Position numbers and translations under genes: made by a program
Notes under the pieces: generated by a model
Told to the model about the DNA's origin: nothing
The model's input: the letters and a program-made list of their open reading frames with translations, nothing else
Database searches by the model: none
Shown here: piece by piece, positions 24,126 through 36,726 of the stretch
How the letters are laid out: each line of letters begins with the position of its first letter
Position numbering within the stretch: the first letter of the stretch is position 1
Origin: Halichondria panicea
Lineage: Eukaryota > Porifera > Demospongiae > Suberitida > Halichondriidae
NCBI RefSeq assembly: GCF_963675165.1
Contig: NC_087386.1
Span: forward strand, 3,664,169 to 3,728,168
Direction of reading: 5' to 3'
DNA length: 64,000 nt

Positions 24126-27100
24126 GATTAGATCCTAGTCATAAGATCATGGCAGTCCAAGATTTTAGGCACACCATGCAGGGGGAGGCTGAGTGTGTGT
24201 CTGATTTTATCAGGCGAGCATTTAGAATCGCCTACAATGAGACAAGAGAGCTATGGTCAGTTACAAGAAAGAGGGCATGACATCCCCTGCAGTTTCAGGT
24301 GCATTGTATGGCAGCCAGGAATGAAGAAAAAAGAAAAGCTGAACTGAGAAAACGGAAATCCCACACCGGCCTAACACCTCGTGAGCAAGCACCGAGGAAG
24401 GACTTGAGCAAACGAATGCAGATCCCAACGATCCCAACAACCAGTCGTATGCTAAAAACTGCAAGCAATCGAAAAGCGAGAGAAAAGTCACTAACCGCCA
24501 AGTAATGCCAACTCCGATTCTGAGTACGATGATGAGGTTGGCCTCATCCATGTACCGAGTACACCTAGGTGTGCTCAAGTCGGGCATGCGTCATTGTGGA
24601 TACAGGCGGGACGAGACCTGTTCACTACGATAGCTACAGCTTAAGAAAAGAGATCTTAAAAAACCGGACAAAGTGCCTACGATAGACAAACGTTCAAACT
24701 AGCTATAACTACCTGTGTGTATGTAAAGCTAGATGCTTATGACCAGTTACTGCTGTCAGAAGAAGTGTGTCACAGCTTGGGGATAGTGAATTACCATCTA
24801 GCTGTGGTACCGGACCAAGGAAAGGAAACGGGCTGTAAGTACCAAGACCCCCAACTGTGTGACTGATCCTGAGGAACTCCAGACCGTGCGCGTACAATTG
24901 GTACAAGCTGTTACTATGCTGCCTTATCAAGCAGTCCTGGTTCCAGTGGTGTGCGACCAAGAGATACAAAGTACGGCTGTATTCGAACCCAAGAGTAAGT
25001 GATGAAGGAGTGATGGTCGAACCAGCAACCAAATGCCACAGGTTATACACAACATTTGAGCAAGAACCTCGACTAGCCACGGAAGCTAGTGTAGTTGCAG
25101 ACTCCACTCCAATCCTCACTGTCGTGACGAGTGAACCACCAGAAATGGCCACGTACCGGCGTCAAAGCCAAATGGAGAACCGCGACAAACTCACGTTATC
25201 TGAACAGCAGCAGAGAAACCTGATTGAACTGTTGAAGAAGCATCATGTTGCGTTTAGCCTGCGAGAGAGGTGAAACAGACCTGGTCCAGTTTGAGATCAA
25301 CACTGAACAACGGGAGAAATCTCGAGACAGCTGCAGAAAATGCAGGTGTGCCCTTGGGCCAGCCCTGTGGCTCTAGTGAGAAAGAAGGACGGATCACACA
25401 GATTTTGTGTAGAGCTGAACGCGGTCACAAGGAAGGATACGTTTCCTCTACCCCGAGTGGATGATCTACTTGACCAGTTAGGATCTTCACTCCGGTTATT
25501 GGCAAACAAAGTACATCCCGAGTCCCAACCGAAAACTGCTTTCGTATCACAGGAAGGACTTCACGAGTTCGCAGTGATGCAACAAGTGATGATGGCTTCG
25601 TGAGTGTATATATTGACGATGTGCTCATAATTATACTCTAAGAGTTTAGAACAACATATCGAGAAGTGTTGTGCAAGTTGATCGAAGTCGGACTGAAGCT
25701 AAAGCGAAGTCGGATTCCTGGGACATGTCATAACACCTGAAGGCCTAAAGACGAGTCAGCTCTTGCAGTCCAACAATTCCCAACCCCTGAGTCAGTGAAG
25801 CAGTCAGACAGTTTATGGGATTGTGCTTAAGCAGATTTGTGAAGGGGTTTGCAAGCATTGCCCAGCGGAAGGGAGCTTCTTTCAGTTGGAGTGGAGAATG
25901 CGACCGTGCATTCAAAGAGTTGAGGCAACGACTATGTGAGTCACCAATACTTTCCTATCCGGCTTTTGACAATCCATTTGTGTTGGAGACGGACGCCAGC
26001 ATCAAAGGCAATAAGCAGACGGCAAATTACATCCTATTGCGTTTGCAAGTCGTTCTCTTAACGTTGCCAAGAAGAACTATTGTATCAGGGGACGCTCGCT
26101 GTCGTTTGGTCCATAGCTCACTTCAAAACGTACCTGTATGGTCAGAAGGTGACCATCTACACTGACAACACTGGTGGGCGCCATGCAAGATGGTGGACAC
26201 AAGTCGTGGTATGGGAGACATCCAGATAATCTACAGAGCTGGAAAAGATGCCGATGCGTTGTCAAGAAACCCACAAGGACCGAGATGGAATTGCAGAGGG
26301 AGAGAGTCAAGTGGCCGTGATCGATGAAGATGGGATCGCGGAAAGAGATAGTCTGGTGTCCAAACAGTTAATTGAATTACTACAGTTAACCCCAACCCCA
26401 ACCCCACTACAAGTTGACGACATGCTGTTGAGCAAAAACGAGATCCTGTAGTTCGAGCAATGGTACAGTTTCTGAAAAATGGCCAAGAAGATCGCTGCAC
26501 AAGCGACCCAGTTTGAAGTGAGTTTTGTGCTTCATAGACCTCAAGCAACGCAATAAGAAACGTGTAGTTCACGGAAGACCGGACATTTTGCAACAAGTCG
26601 TATGGAATGTATAGATCAACACTATGTGTTATTGTTACAGGAGCCGGAAGACAACCCATTCCAGCCGTTCCAGCATTGATATTATGGGCATTGATATTAT
26701 TATGGACCTATCTCGAACCACTAAAGGAAACAAACATGTGGTAGTCGTGCAAGATTTCTTAACTAATGTCCCAGATCAGAAAACTCATGGTAGAAGAGGT
26801 CGTGCCGATGGTAGGTGTACCAGAAGCGTTGTTGTCCGATAGAGGGACAAATCTCGTCACACCTGATGAGGGATGTGTGTGAATTACCTGGCATGAGAAA
26901 CTCAATACTACGGCACATTGCAACGGCTTAGTTGAAAGGTTCAACAGAACACTGATCGAAGACCATGATCAGGAAGCATGTATCTCCTACATGGATTGGT
27001 ATGGGCATACAGAAATACCCCAGAAACCATCGTTTTTGTTGTTGGGTATGGATTGCCGTTACCCCTCAGAAGCTGCGTTTTTGCCACCCAATGATTGTAA

Positions 27101-27690
27101 TCCTGCTCTAGTCGAGGATTATCCAGAGAACCTTGCCACATGCTCGCACTTTGGCAGCGGGCGGAACAGAAGTATAAGGCTCGTTATGGCAGAACGCCTG
27201 CCTACAAAGTGGGAGAGTAGAATCAGGAGCCAATCGGAATGGACCCTATAGAATTGTAACCAGTAACGAAACTGGCGTGCTTGCTACCAAGGTCTATAAG
27301 CCAAGCAGTAAGAACATCCAAGTTCACCAATCCCGAGTTACCCGATGCCCAGTTGGGTTCCCACCAGGCCGACCGACCCCCTAAGTGGGTGGACCAATTG
27401 GTAAGGGATCATACCTCTTTGGGTACCTCGGACGACAAACCTCAACAAGCAACAAACCTCAACAAGCAACAAACCTCAACAAGGAGTAGAGGAGGAAGAC
27501 GAAGACGAAGCTAATGAGGAACCGAGGAACCGACTGATGATGAGATCGAATCATCGATCCGACGAGGAGACCGGATCCGAACCTATTAGGAAGCATCCAG
27601 TGGTAGATGCACCTAACCCGTTTCTACGAACACGATCAAGACGTATCAAACCCCCTGAACGTTTAATGACTATCACGGTTAATTGAAGCC
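24126..27690 (+). pseudogene. gypsy gag end and pol remnant
   Basis: After the insertion the gag block resumes (VQDFRHTMQGEAECVSDFIR). A basic region and a weak protease segment follow. Reverse transcriptase is recognisable at 25340-25470 (ASPVALVRKKDGSHRFCVEL) and 25600-25650 (VYIDDVLI), but the segment between is internally deleted. RNase H/tether sequence appears at 25815-26010 (FSWSGECDRAFKELRQRL, FVLETDAS), and integrase pieces near 26660-27010. Stops and frameshifts throughout make it non-functional. Confidence 0.8.
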
Positions 27691-27718
27691 CGGGGTATGC
27701 AACAGACTGGACTATGAG

Positions 27719-27804
27719 AACTCTGAGAATAATACGTAGTGTACTATAATTAGATAGCCTAACCTTTATGATAATTAAGTGATTGTAACGACCTTTTGAT
27801 TCAG
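27719..27804 (+). repeat. Candidate 3' LTR remnant
   Basis: Direct repeat of 16476-16543, with an extra GCCTAACCTTTATGATAA stretch in the middle. Directly follows the end of the pol remnant. Confidence 0.45.
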
Positions 27805-28541
27805 AGATGATAACACTTGGTGAAATTAAAACCTCTTCACCTCTGTTGTAAAATTAAAACCTCTTCACCTCTGCATAGAGGTACAAATAAACACATAAAT
27901 CAATTAGCGTAGTTGATCAGGAACACATTCAACACCATTGTGGCTCATTACAATCACTAATGGAATACTTTGAAACACTACATACTTGTTAAAAATTGGG
28001 AGAAAAAAGTCGCCAAAGTGTTGTAGGATCGTCTTGAAACTCAAATTTGGACAAATTCACAACTAATGTGGTTCCAAATGATGAACACTAGAGGTTTATA
28101 GGCTGGGATTTGCCTTTAGAAGCTGGAGAAGAGGAGTTTTAGCATGATATGGTTTTAGTTGCTGCTAGAGCCCACTGCCTATTGTACGAACCGTAACACG
28201 GATGAGGCAACGTTGGTCGCACCTGATCCTGTTTCCAATCTCTGTTACTATATACTACTTCTCTGTACTTACCTTCTGAGCTTTGAGCAGGTGGTCTGGG
28301 TCTATGCTACACAGCTCTAACTAGCTACAAGCAGCTAGCTACTCACAATGGCACCAGCTATTTGCTTTCGGACACGCCCACTTCCTGGAAAATAAATTTC
28401 TCGCATTTATTCCAGTTATTGTTCGACTGCGTTCACGGAAGGTCCTGTAATTATGCCGACTAGACTGTGTGTGTGTTGTGTGTGTGTGTCTGTTCCAGCT
28501 GTAACTATTCGTGGATTAGCAAACTAAAGCTTCTTTCTCGA
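27805..28541. other. Gene-free region ending in an interspersed repeat
   Basis: No gene. A duplicated AAATTAAAACCTCTTCACCT word lies at 27826-27869. From about 28480 the sequence (CTGTTCCAGCTGTAACT, AACTAAAGCTTCTTTCTCGA) matches 63330-63460 and continues after the P-type insertion at 34666. Confidence 0.5.
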
Positions 28542-29789
28542 GTTTGACCATAGATATAAGGGATAGGGATGGGAAATGGGAAACGCTACGTAAATAGCAT
28601 TGACATCCGTCAATGTTTTCTTCTTTATTTCCTCCAACCTATGCAGCAACTGAGCTCCATGTATTAGCAATGACTAGTGGAACAGTCACAACAAGGTAGC
28701 AGCAATAGTTAGTGAGACCCTCCAAGCAGTAAAAAGCAGCTTGGACAGGCAAATTCTTGAGAGCTGTACCGTTGAGTATTCCAGTACAGAATTATGGAAA
28801 TGTATTACTGTGCCGATACGATGAACCAACTATCAATGAATACAAAGAGACTACATTCAATCATTGATCTAAATGGGTACACAAAAAGTCTGCTTTTAAA
28901 AACCAGCTTACTAAGAACATTACTTACGCCCGCTACTTAATATTATATTTTGGGCTGTAGTCACAGCCTCTCCTTGTAAAAGGTACACAAAGCCACTAGA
29001 TAGACGATAATACAACACTCAAAAAACTGCCTTTGAAAGTTTTCAGGCTAGATACACAACACTAGGTGTGGATGCTCAGCTGTGAATGATAGTAATAACA
29101 TTTCCCGCTAGGTTGGCGGGGTGTCTAGAGCCGAAACGCGGATCAACCTTTTGGCATTACACAGAAGCATAGATAGTGGAGGAAGGGGATTGGCAACTCA
29201 CTCACGTGAGCTTATGTTGAGCTTATGTTTGCAATGTAGCTGAGCCAGAGCTGAGCAGCACATCCGCTATTCGCCTGGGTATTGCGCGGGAGGTTTTACC
29301 ATCACACAAAACAGACTTGCCTCTCTTGAAGTAGAGGTCAACAGCATTCATAACTGTACATACCACACCAACACCAACAGTAAAGTAGGCATCATATGGA
29401 AACGCATCATATGGAAACCACTGGAAAAAACAAAAGCGTGGTTTATTTCAGTGTTTTGTCTCGTTTTTTGTCTTTTGTACCTTTTGTAATCTTCTGGATA
29501 GCTAAAGAATGATACAGATATTTGCTGCACTATTAGAAGCATTGTATAAAGCAATACTTTGTTATGTATTATGCTTATAAAATATTTAATGAGATTGTTT
29601 AGTGGAATTAGATATCCCCATTGTTCTCCCTCTGTCAACAGTTCCTTAACAGCTCAAACACTTTTTCTTTGAGTCTATGATACTATATGTATCGTAATGA
29701 GCTGTCTAGACGATGTTTGTACTGTTGTTTGTTTCATTACTAATTATTGCAGCAATGTCTCGAAAAGGCTGCTTTCAGCTAGCATAGGA

Positions 29790-32700
29790 AAGCACAAGCA
29801 CACCTGAAGAGTCGAAGGGAACAGCCTAAACGTGTAGATACAAGTAATATTCAGTTGCCGGCCAAAAGACGACTAAGAAGGCAGTTTATTATAAAATAGA
29901 GACAAGTGATGAAGCCTCTGTTGAACCAGCTATTATTACCCCATTAATGATAATGGAACATGGACCCTACATGTGTACAAGAGAGAAGTTACAAAATGTG
30001 ATGAACTAAAGCAGTTTCCAGCTTCCCTTACTCAAGCTCATATTGGACCGTATGACGCTGTGTGTGCTGGTCATCCAGATGAGGATTTTGTGATCATGAT
30101 ACAATCAAAGAAGGGAAAAATAATTTCACGTACCGGTGATGTCACTTCATATTTAGATGAAAATCCTGTGGAATTCTGTGGGAAAAAATATCCCAAAACT
30201 ATTCGAAGTGCTGATTGTAGTGCTATCGCAGCTGGGCGATGTGGTGCCTGTGTGAAGTATAGAGCTAATCTCCGTTCTATATATAAACAATGGAAGAAAT
30301 CGTGTACAACTAGTCCCAGTAGTCATTGCAATGAAAGATACCCAGAAAAGAAGGACAAAATGTCGAAGCTACGTTCCCAAGTTAATGCCTTGGTCTTAAG
30401 ATTACAAGAGAAAGTTGCAACGCTAATTGAGTCTAGAGGAGAGCCGGTTGATGATGATTTGCATACTGATCTATGTTCAATTATGCAAGAAAATAACGAT
30501 AAAATATGCGCAGATTTTCCTGAAGGAAGCTTCCAATGGTTGTTATGGAATGAGCAGAAAAAGGCTGCCTCTGTCTGTAAAGAATGGTACAGAATGAGGT
30601 GGCATCCATTAATGATTAAGTGGTGCGTAAACCTGAAACTTATTTCTTCGAGTGCTTACAATGCCTTGCGCACAAGTGGTTTCTTGAAACTCCCATCTGA
30701 AAGAACTCTTCGAGACTACTCAGACAAACAATTGCTTGATGAAGTAAACGCAAAATCTTTGCCACCTTCAAGAAAATTTGTTGGTTTAATTCTTGATGAA
30801 ATGAAGCTTAAAGAAGGTATTGTGTACAACAAGACGAGTGGCAGTGTTATTGGTTTCACAAGCATTGGTGATATTAACGATGATCTACTGAAGCTTGAGA
30901 GAGAAGGAGAGTCTTGGTACTAATGGTACCACGTACCATGTTTAAACCGTACGCTCATTTTGGGACTGAAGGTATTACGGCAGACTTGCTCTACTTTTGG
31001 GAAGCCGTTAGAAGGTTAGAAGTTAATGGAATCAAAGTAATACATGTGACTGCCGACGGTGCAAGTCCAAACAGGAAGTTTTTTAGAATGCAATGCTACC
31101 TACATCCATAAGGCCTGGAACCCTTACTTTGCCGACCCACCACACTTGATGAAGACGGTTAGAAATTGCTGGTCACATTCAGGATTTCAGGGTACTCGAC
31201 TAATGAAGGTAAGAAAAAATGATTTGATCTATTTTGTGTACATGCTGTGTAATTTATAGATATCTGGAAAATTCATCAAATGGAGGCATCTCATTAATCT
31301 CTATAACAAAGTTTCAAGTACCGCTTCCACTTCAAAAGGCTTATCTCTACTTCCCAAACTAAAGCTAGAGCTTACTTCCTTTTCAAGAATGAGGGCCGCA
31401 CAAATAAGTCTACTTATTAATAATAATACTTGTAAATGTATTTGCGCAATGTTAATTAATTATCTTTGATATCAAACACATGCATTGCACAGGTTTTGAG
31501 CCAGTGTCGCGATCCCTCCACTAACGGCCTCGCTGAGAGAGCAGTTCAAAGTTTCAAAGAGAACATGAAACGACGGTCAAATGGGACAATTGCCGAGAAA
31601 CTCTCCCAGTTTTTACTCTGGTATAGGTTAACACCTCATTCCACCACTGGAGTACCCCCGGCAGAACTTCTCTTGGGAAGACGACCTAGATCTAAGTTAG
31701 ACCTCCTCAAACCGAATTTGACGGAAAAGGTCCAATCAAAAATTGAAGTGCAGAAAAGGAACCACGATTCCAAGACAAAATTACGATCTTTCAAAATTGA
31801 TGAGAAAGTGTACGTCAAGGATTTTCCAAATGCAAAGAAATGGTGCCTGGAAAGATTGTGGATGTTCGAGGTCCACTGTCGTATCATGTTGAACTTAATG
31901 ATGGAAGAATTGTCAGAAGACATGTGGATGCTGTTCATGATCGTGCAGCTCCAGAGTCGGTGGAGGAGGAGTGGAGGAGGACCAAAACGATCAAACAATT
32001 CCCCCTGTACAATTGGGAAACACCGATACCGAGACACTGGACACTGATACCGAGGCACTGGATACCGATACCGAGAGACAGGCCGAAACCGAACCGCAGG
32101 ATTCCCCACCGATACGTACGTCTAGTCGTATTCGAAGTCCGCCGATCGTTACAGTGTCTAAACCTAAGGGTGAGATGTAAGGACTAGAACTGTGAACTAT
32201 GAACTATGTATTATTATTAAATAATAATAATACATAGTTCATAGTTCACAGTTCTAGTCCAATGACGGCTTCTATGTCTTGGGGCTTCTTGGCCTTGAGT
32301 GCTTCAAAGGTGGTAGTTGTCATCTTTTCTTGCAGCTTTTCTTGAGAACTTTATCTTGAACTTGAACAGCAGGTGAGCAACTGATGTGAGCATCAAATAC
32401 TTGGTCTTTTATACTGAAACAAAAGGATCAAAAATTCTATACTTCAATTACTGCGGTATAATGCATCACGTGTGTCAAGTATGCCCATAAATAAGCACAG
32501 CCCAGCTAGAGATGAACAAGCGCCGCCCTTGAACAAAGCCCCGTTATATCTCTAATGGGTGGGGTAGTAGTAGTAGTTGACCTTTAACCTTTGACCTTTG
32601 ACCTTAACTATTGCTGCGAGGACATTTTACATGATAGGCGTACGCCATTCATGTTACAATGTCCAGCAGCAATAGTTAATACATAGTTCATAGTTCACAG

Positions 32701-33460
32701 TTCTAGTCCTTACATTCCCTCACCCTTAGGTTTATTAATAATAATACATAGTTCATAGTTCACAGTTCTAGTCCTTACATTCCCTCACCCTTAGGTTTAG
32801 ACACTGTAACGATCTGGCGGACTTCGAATACGACTAGACGTACGGTTGATGACGTACGGTTGATGACCCTGATACAGTTGAAACTCAGCGTTTTGTTTCC
32901 TATTTCCTATTTCGACAAATTTTTCAGTTTAAATGTACGCAGTAAGGTTGAGTGGGTCGGTAAACGAAAACCAAATTTGAAGCCATACGTTTCCCCATCA
33001 GGTTTCCCCATCAGATGAGCGTTTAAACGTAAGATACTTATTGTCATCAATTCTTTGATATTGCTTTCTTATGAGTGGGAGGACTCTGTGAAAGATTTAC
33101 CACCAAATGAAATGACACTCTCTAGGGAGACGCTGGAAGGTATTCAAATTTCAGGTAATTAAGGCTGATTAGGCCACTCACACTGATAAGTTTTTATTTA
33201 TTTATGTAGTCAAGTCTTTTGTGGAGATGGTGAGATACCTACTCAGCCTGGATTCATCCTCGTTTCTGTTGAGTGAACGAATATCTCAGGACCCCTTGGA
33301 ACATTACTTTGGAAACCAGAGGGGGTGTGGTGGAAGAAATGATCATCCCACTCTACACCAGTGTGTTAAGAATGCTCCAGCGCTTCGGATGAAAAAATCT
33401 TATGCATTAGATCAAGTAAAAGGAAACTGTAGGCGTAAAGTAAAGATATGGAAATAGATA
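29790..33460 (+). pseudogene. P/THAP9-type transposase remnant
   Basis: The longest open part (29973-30923) contains MRWHPLMIKWCVNLKLISSS, SGFLKLPSERTLRDYSD, and FVGLILDEMKLKEGIVYNK; the D of LDEMK fits the first catalytic acid. After a frameshift come PYAHFGTEGITADLLYF and TADGASPNRKFFRM (second acid), then DPPHLMKTVRNCWSH. Coding resumes beyond the gypsy insert (about 32867 on; KVEWVGKRKPNLKPYV) and ends with FLLSERISQDPLEHYFGNQR (33221-33457), where the E of DPLE is the likely third acid. An N-terminal THAP finger is not visible; upstream basic sequence at 29790-29890 is broken by stops. Not functional as read. Confidence 0.85.
31506..32860. mobile_element. Inverted gypsy fragment inside the P transposase
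   Basis: The + strand gives an integrase C-terminal half (NGLAERAVQSFKENMKRR, LLWYRLTPHSTTGVPPAELL; 31506-32180). At 32178-32260 GGACTAGAACTGTGAACTAT and its inverse meet in a near-perfect palindrome. At 32677-32850 the end of pol and the same terminal sequence return in reverse orientation, twice for the terminal part. This looks like head-to-head retroelement ends rather than one clean insertion. No TSD found. Confidence 0.7.
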
Positions 33461-33980
33461 GCACTCCACTACCAAAACGTAAACGAACATAAAATTAATT
33501 TGTTCCATTTTTGTACTGTCTTCTTCTAACGATGTTTGTATGCTTCTACTGTTTGTATGCTTCTACCCATGAAGCAACCATTGAAAAACCTCTTACAGTA
33601 ACCCACAATTTAATTATTTCAAGTAATAGTTCCTCACATTGTTCTGGATCATCAATGTCTTGTGACAGAATACACCAAAAAAACTGCACATTTTCATTTG
33701 CCGCAATGACATTTTGCTTGAAGCTCTCTTTATTTGCAGTTCGACTGACTTTCTAACACAGTTTTAACAACTTTTTCAATGGCAACAAAAAGAGAGAAAG
33801 AGTTGTCATTTAGAGGAAACAAACCACCCCGATTTACCAGATCAAACCACTTAGTTGTATACAACATGATGTCACTACCTTCACCGACAACACCCATGTC
33901 TCCTAAACAGGTAATGAACCGAGAGAACTTCTCACCTTTTCTTTTTTCGAATCGTTTTAAAAGTGAGTCGGGAACAAACC

Positions 33981-34355
33981 CTACCGAAGAGCATTGAGCT
34001 CATCTCCGCTTAGACATAATATAGGTTCCTTTTCTTCGCAACTCTTACAGTTCTTGGAAAATTCATCCTTAATCATCCCTTCAAATAATTGTTCGTAGAC
34101 AGCTTGCATGCAAATCGGATTGAACACGTCAATTTTCAATCTAAACAGTAATTCGTTCCATTTAGAGATGAGAACACCTTCTGTGTCATTTCTTAGTTGA
34201 TGAAATAACCTTGTCCTCTTTATTGCTGCTGCATATTTATTGTCACAAACCTGCTGCTGAAGAAACCGTGTGACAGTAACAGAGAAACTCTCAAATACAT
34301 CTGCATTTTCTTCGCTAATGACTTTGTCCAACATTTCCTTTGTCCTCTCATTCAC
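33981..34355 (-). CDS. Unknown second protein of the P element
   Basis: An open frame of 124 residues beginning MNERTKEMLDKVISEENADV and ending CLSGDELNALR. Mostly helical, charged composition, with two CKSCEE-type cysteines near the end. I do not recognise a domain. The gene points away from the transposase and lies just inside the right terminus. The frame may continue in a spliced exon towards 33980. Could be an accessory transposon protein or a chance frame. Confidence 0.4.
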   Translation of the reverse strand: MNERTKEMLDKVISEENADVFESFSVTVTRFLQQQVCDNKYAAAIKRTRLFHQLRNDTEGVLISKWNELLFRLKIDVFNPICMQAVYEQLFEGMIKDEFSKNCKSCEEKEPILCLSGDELNALR

Positions 34356-34665
34356 CTCAATGCTCCTGCTACTTCCTGCTACTTCCTGACATAGGTATGC
34401 ATTTCTCTATAGCTCCACGTAAAGCACTAAGCATCAGCCTATTATCAGCAATAATTTAGCAGCATGTGCATAAATAACCCTTTCACCACGAACGAAGGCA
34501 GCAAAGAAAGAAAGTAGGTTTTATTGTATGACTATTAATCCGTATAGCGGATATGCCGCTTGTACGGCTGGAGTTGCCAATCCCCTTCCTCCACTATCTA
34601 TGACAGAAGTGATTGTGCGTACGTGCTCCGTTTCTCCCTTCTTAATCTTATATCTATGGTTTGAC

Positions 34666-34800
34666 TCACACTGAAGGAATCTTTCATAGCATCATCTGTT
34701 CGCACAAACTTTCTATTCAACATACGAGTTAGTCTTGCACTAAAGCGCTAGCTTTTTGTTACAAGACTCAGTTAAAACAGTCAGGTAGCTGTTTTTTCTT
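34666..34800. repeat. Right half of interspersed repeat split by the P-type MITE
   Basis: Continues the repeat left at 28541. CACAAACTTTCTATTCAACA, TTGCACTAAAGCGCTAGCT and TTGTTA match 63500-63570. Confidence 0.75.
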
Positions 34801-35033
34801 GAAATTGAAAAAAAAGTGTACTATAAAGAACTACCATTTTTTGTAAAAAATGTTGTCAATACACATTTTTTTTTTTCACAAGATGTATCGTAAACAGGAA
34901 TACCTTTTATCTGATAACTTTTATCTGATAACATATCTTGGTATGTGCGTTAACTGTGACCAACTATGACTTACCTTAACAATTGTTTTGAAAATGCTGC
35001 CTCGTTGTAGAAAGCAATAAGCTCTGATTATAG

Positions 35034-35206
35034 CATAGATAGTAAAGGATCACATTAGACATGCTTAGGGCTCCAGCTTGAGATACTCTCATAATTATAC
35101 CTATACCATGTGGCTTCGATTTACACCGCAATGGAGGGCCTGTAATCGAGGCTACAATCCGTAAGTAGGATGTGACGTAATGCGTTTCCAATCTTTACTA
35201 TCTATG
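35034..35206. mobile_element. 173-bp P-type MITE
   Basis: CATAGATAGTAAAG at both ends, inverted, with exact 7-bp TSD ATTATAG (35027-35033 and 35207-35213). The shortest of the P-type elements here. Confidence 0.85.
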
Positions 35207-35213
35207 ATTATAG

Positions 35214-36426
35214 CAACTTTATTGAAAAAATGCTCAAAAAACTATGATTTGTATGCTTTTTGTATGCTTATTGTACAAAATATAATTATGATAGCAGCCC
35301 TAAATATCCCTATTGCACTGTAGTAACCATGAAAGTGATTATTGGAGACAGCGTTCTTTGGTTTAAAGTTAATGTACACAACAAGGCAGTAACCATGGCA
35401 ACATCGTTATCATCCTGATCCATTTTACATATCTAATATGAATCCCGAATAAAAAGGTACACAATAAAACAATTACACAATTACACAATGACAATGGCCT
35501 GAGCAGCTAGCTAGCTAGCAGCGCCAGGGTCAATAGGGTCACGTTTAATGAAGACATTCTTGTTCTGGGTTCTTGACCTTAGCTGCATATAGCAGCTTCT
35601 GTTTTTTATTTGCTTGCTTGGAAAGCTTACTATACCTAGATCTATCCAGTGCAGCAAACCAGTAATCAAAATTTATACCGTATAGGTGGTTTTGAAGAAT
35701 GTAATAAAAGGTCAAAGGTTGCAATTAAATCCTGGATCTCCTCCAAGCTGATTCCTCTGGGGCGCGAGGCGCGATAGCTCAACCGATTTCTGGTGTATAA
35801 ACTCAGGGGCGCGAGGGTAAACTATGTAAAACATAGGGCCACGTGGTGTTTTAATTAGTGACCTTTTGACACTGGCATTCCTCCTCCTCTGACTCTCTGA
35901 CTTACTGAATATCTTTATGATTGTGATATATTAATCGATGAAATTTAGTAGGAATGTAGTTTTGTACAAAATGTACACGCTTAAAATGTTTGGAGGTCAT
36001 GTGATCTTCAGCGATGGCGTTACAGTGTGATTAAGAAGATAAAAAAGGAGGATTAGAAACAAGTGTAGCCACACCCCCAAATTTTTTTATAAAGTACAAC
36101 TCAGTTTTACTATTTTTGTGGTGCCCAGATATGATGCGTATCATTTACAGGTGCACAGAAATAAGGAGAACTGTCGCATTTTCTATTTAATGCCCTCTAA
36201 TTAAATATGCGTATTTCAATTTTCCGCTTCACTGAAAATGATGTCCATCATATCGAGTTGCACTTCATAAAAAAAGTTGGGGGTGTGGCTGCACTTGTAT
36301 GTATATTCCGGTATTCCGGAAATTGTAAAGTTGTATATTTCACTGTAGCTCCACCCCTGAAAGTCACACGACTTTAAAAACACATTCAACATGTTCCTTC
36401 ATTATAAGACTACATTATTGCAAAGT
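35214..36426. other. Gene-free region
   Basis: No gene recognised. Holds the inverted relative of the 14100-14235 repeat (35785-35900). Confidence 0.4.
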
Positions 36427-36469
36427 TTCATCTATGGGGTGCCGTTTGTGTCAAAATGCTAATTTTATC

Positions 36470-36725
36470 TACTTATGCAGAAGTACACTGACTTATGCAG
36501 AAGTACACCGACTTATACACAAGTGCACCGACTTATACACAAGTGCACCGACTTATGCACAAGTGCACTGACTTATACACAAGTACACTGACTTATACAC
36601 AAGTGCACCGACTTATACACAAGTGCACTGACTTATACATATAACCTGAAGTACTTTCACTTATGCACAAGTATGCTGACTTATACATAACTATGCTGAC
36701 TTATACATAAGTATGCTGACTTATA
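36470..36725 (+). repeat. Left subterminal tandem array, outer part
   Basis: About 20-bp units close to ACTTATACACAAGTGCACYG, with variants (GCAGAAG, ATGCTG). Continues at 37556-37735 beyond an inserted MITE. Confidence 0.9.
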
Positions 36726-36726
36726 C

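Larger units (their letters stand above)
16476..27804 (+). mobile_element. Decayed Ty3/gypsy LTR retrotransposon, host of two nested insertions
   Basis: Gag-like, protease-region, reverse transcriptase, RNase H and integrase blocks lie in + order between two short direct repeats: 16476-16543 and 27719-27804, both containing GAATAATACGTAGTGTACTA and GATTGTAACGACCTTTTGAT. These may be what is left of the LTRs; the right copy has about 20 extra bases. Insertions of 702 bp (16894-17595) and 5860 bp (18266-24125) split the gag side. Subtracting them leaves under 5 kb. The coding region has many frameshifts and an internal RT deletion, so the element is dead. Confidence 0.7.
29168..34602 (+). mobile_element. 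5.4-kb P-superfamily element
   Basis: Ends CATAGATAGTGGAGGAAGGG on both sides in inverted orientation, continuing GATTGGCAACTC. The 7-bp TSD is ACAGAAG (29161-29167, 34603-34609), which lies at the matching point of MITE copy 1 without duplication. Encodes a P/THAP9-type transposase remnant (+) and an unknown - strand frame. A gypsy fragment at about 31506-32860 interrupts the transposase. Confidence 0.9.
28549..34658. mobile_element. P-superfamily MITE, copy 2, split by a larger P element
   Basis: Outer ends CATAGATATAAG and its inverse are flanked by the exact 7-bp repeat GTTTGAC (28542-28548 and 34659-34665). Inner sequence matches copy 1 (16894-17595) in inverted orientation as far as ...GGCATTACACAGAAG at 29167 and resumes at 34603. 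The homologous unoccupied locus is visible at 63420-63460. Insertion order: interspersed repeat, then MITE, then the 5.4-kb P element. Confidence 0.9.
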
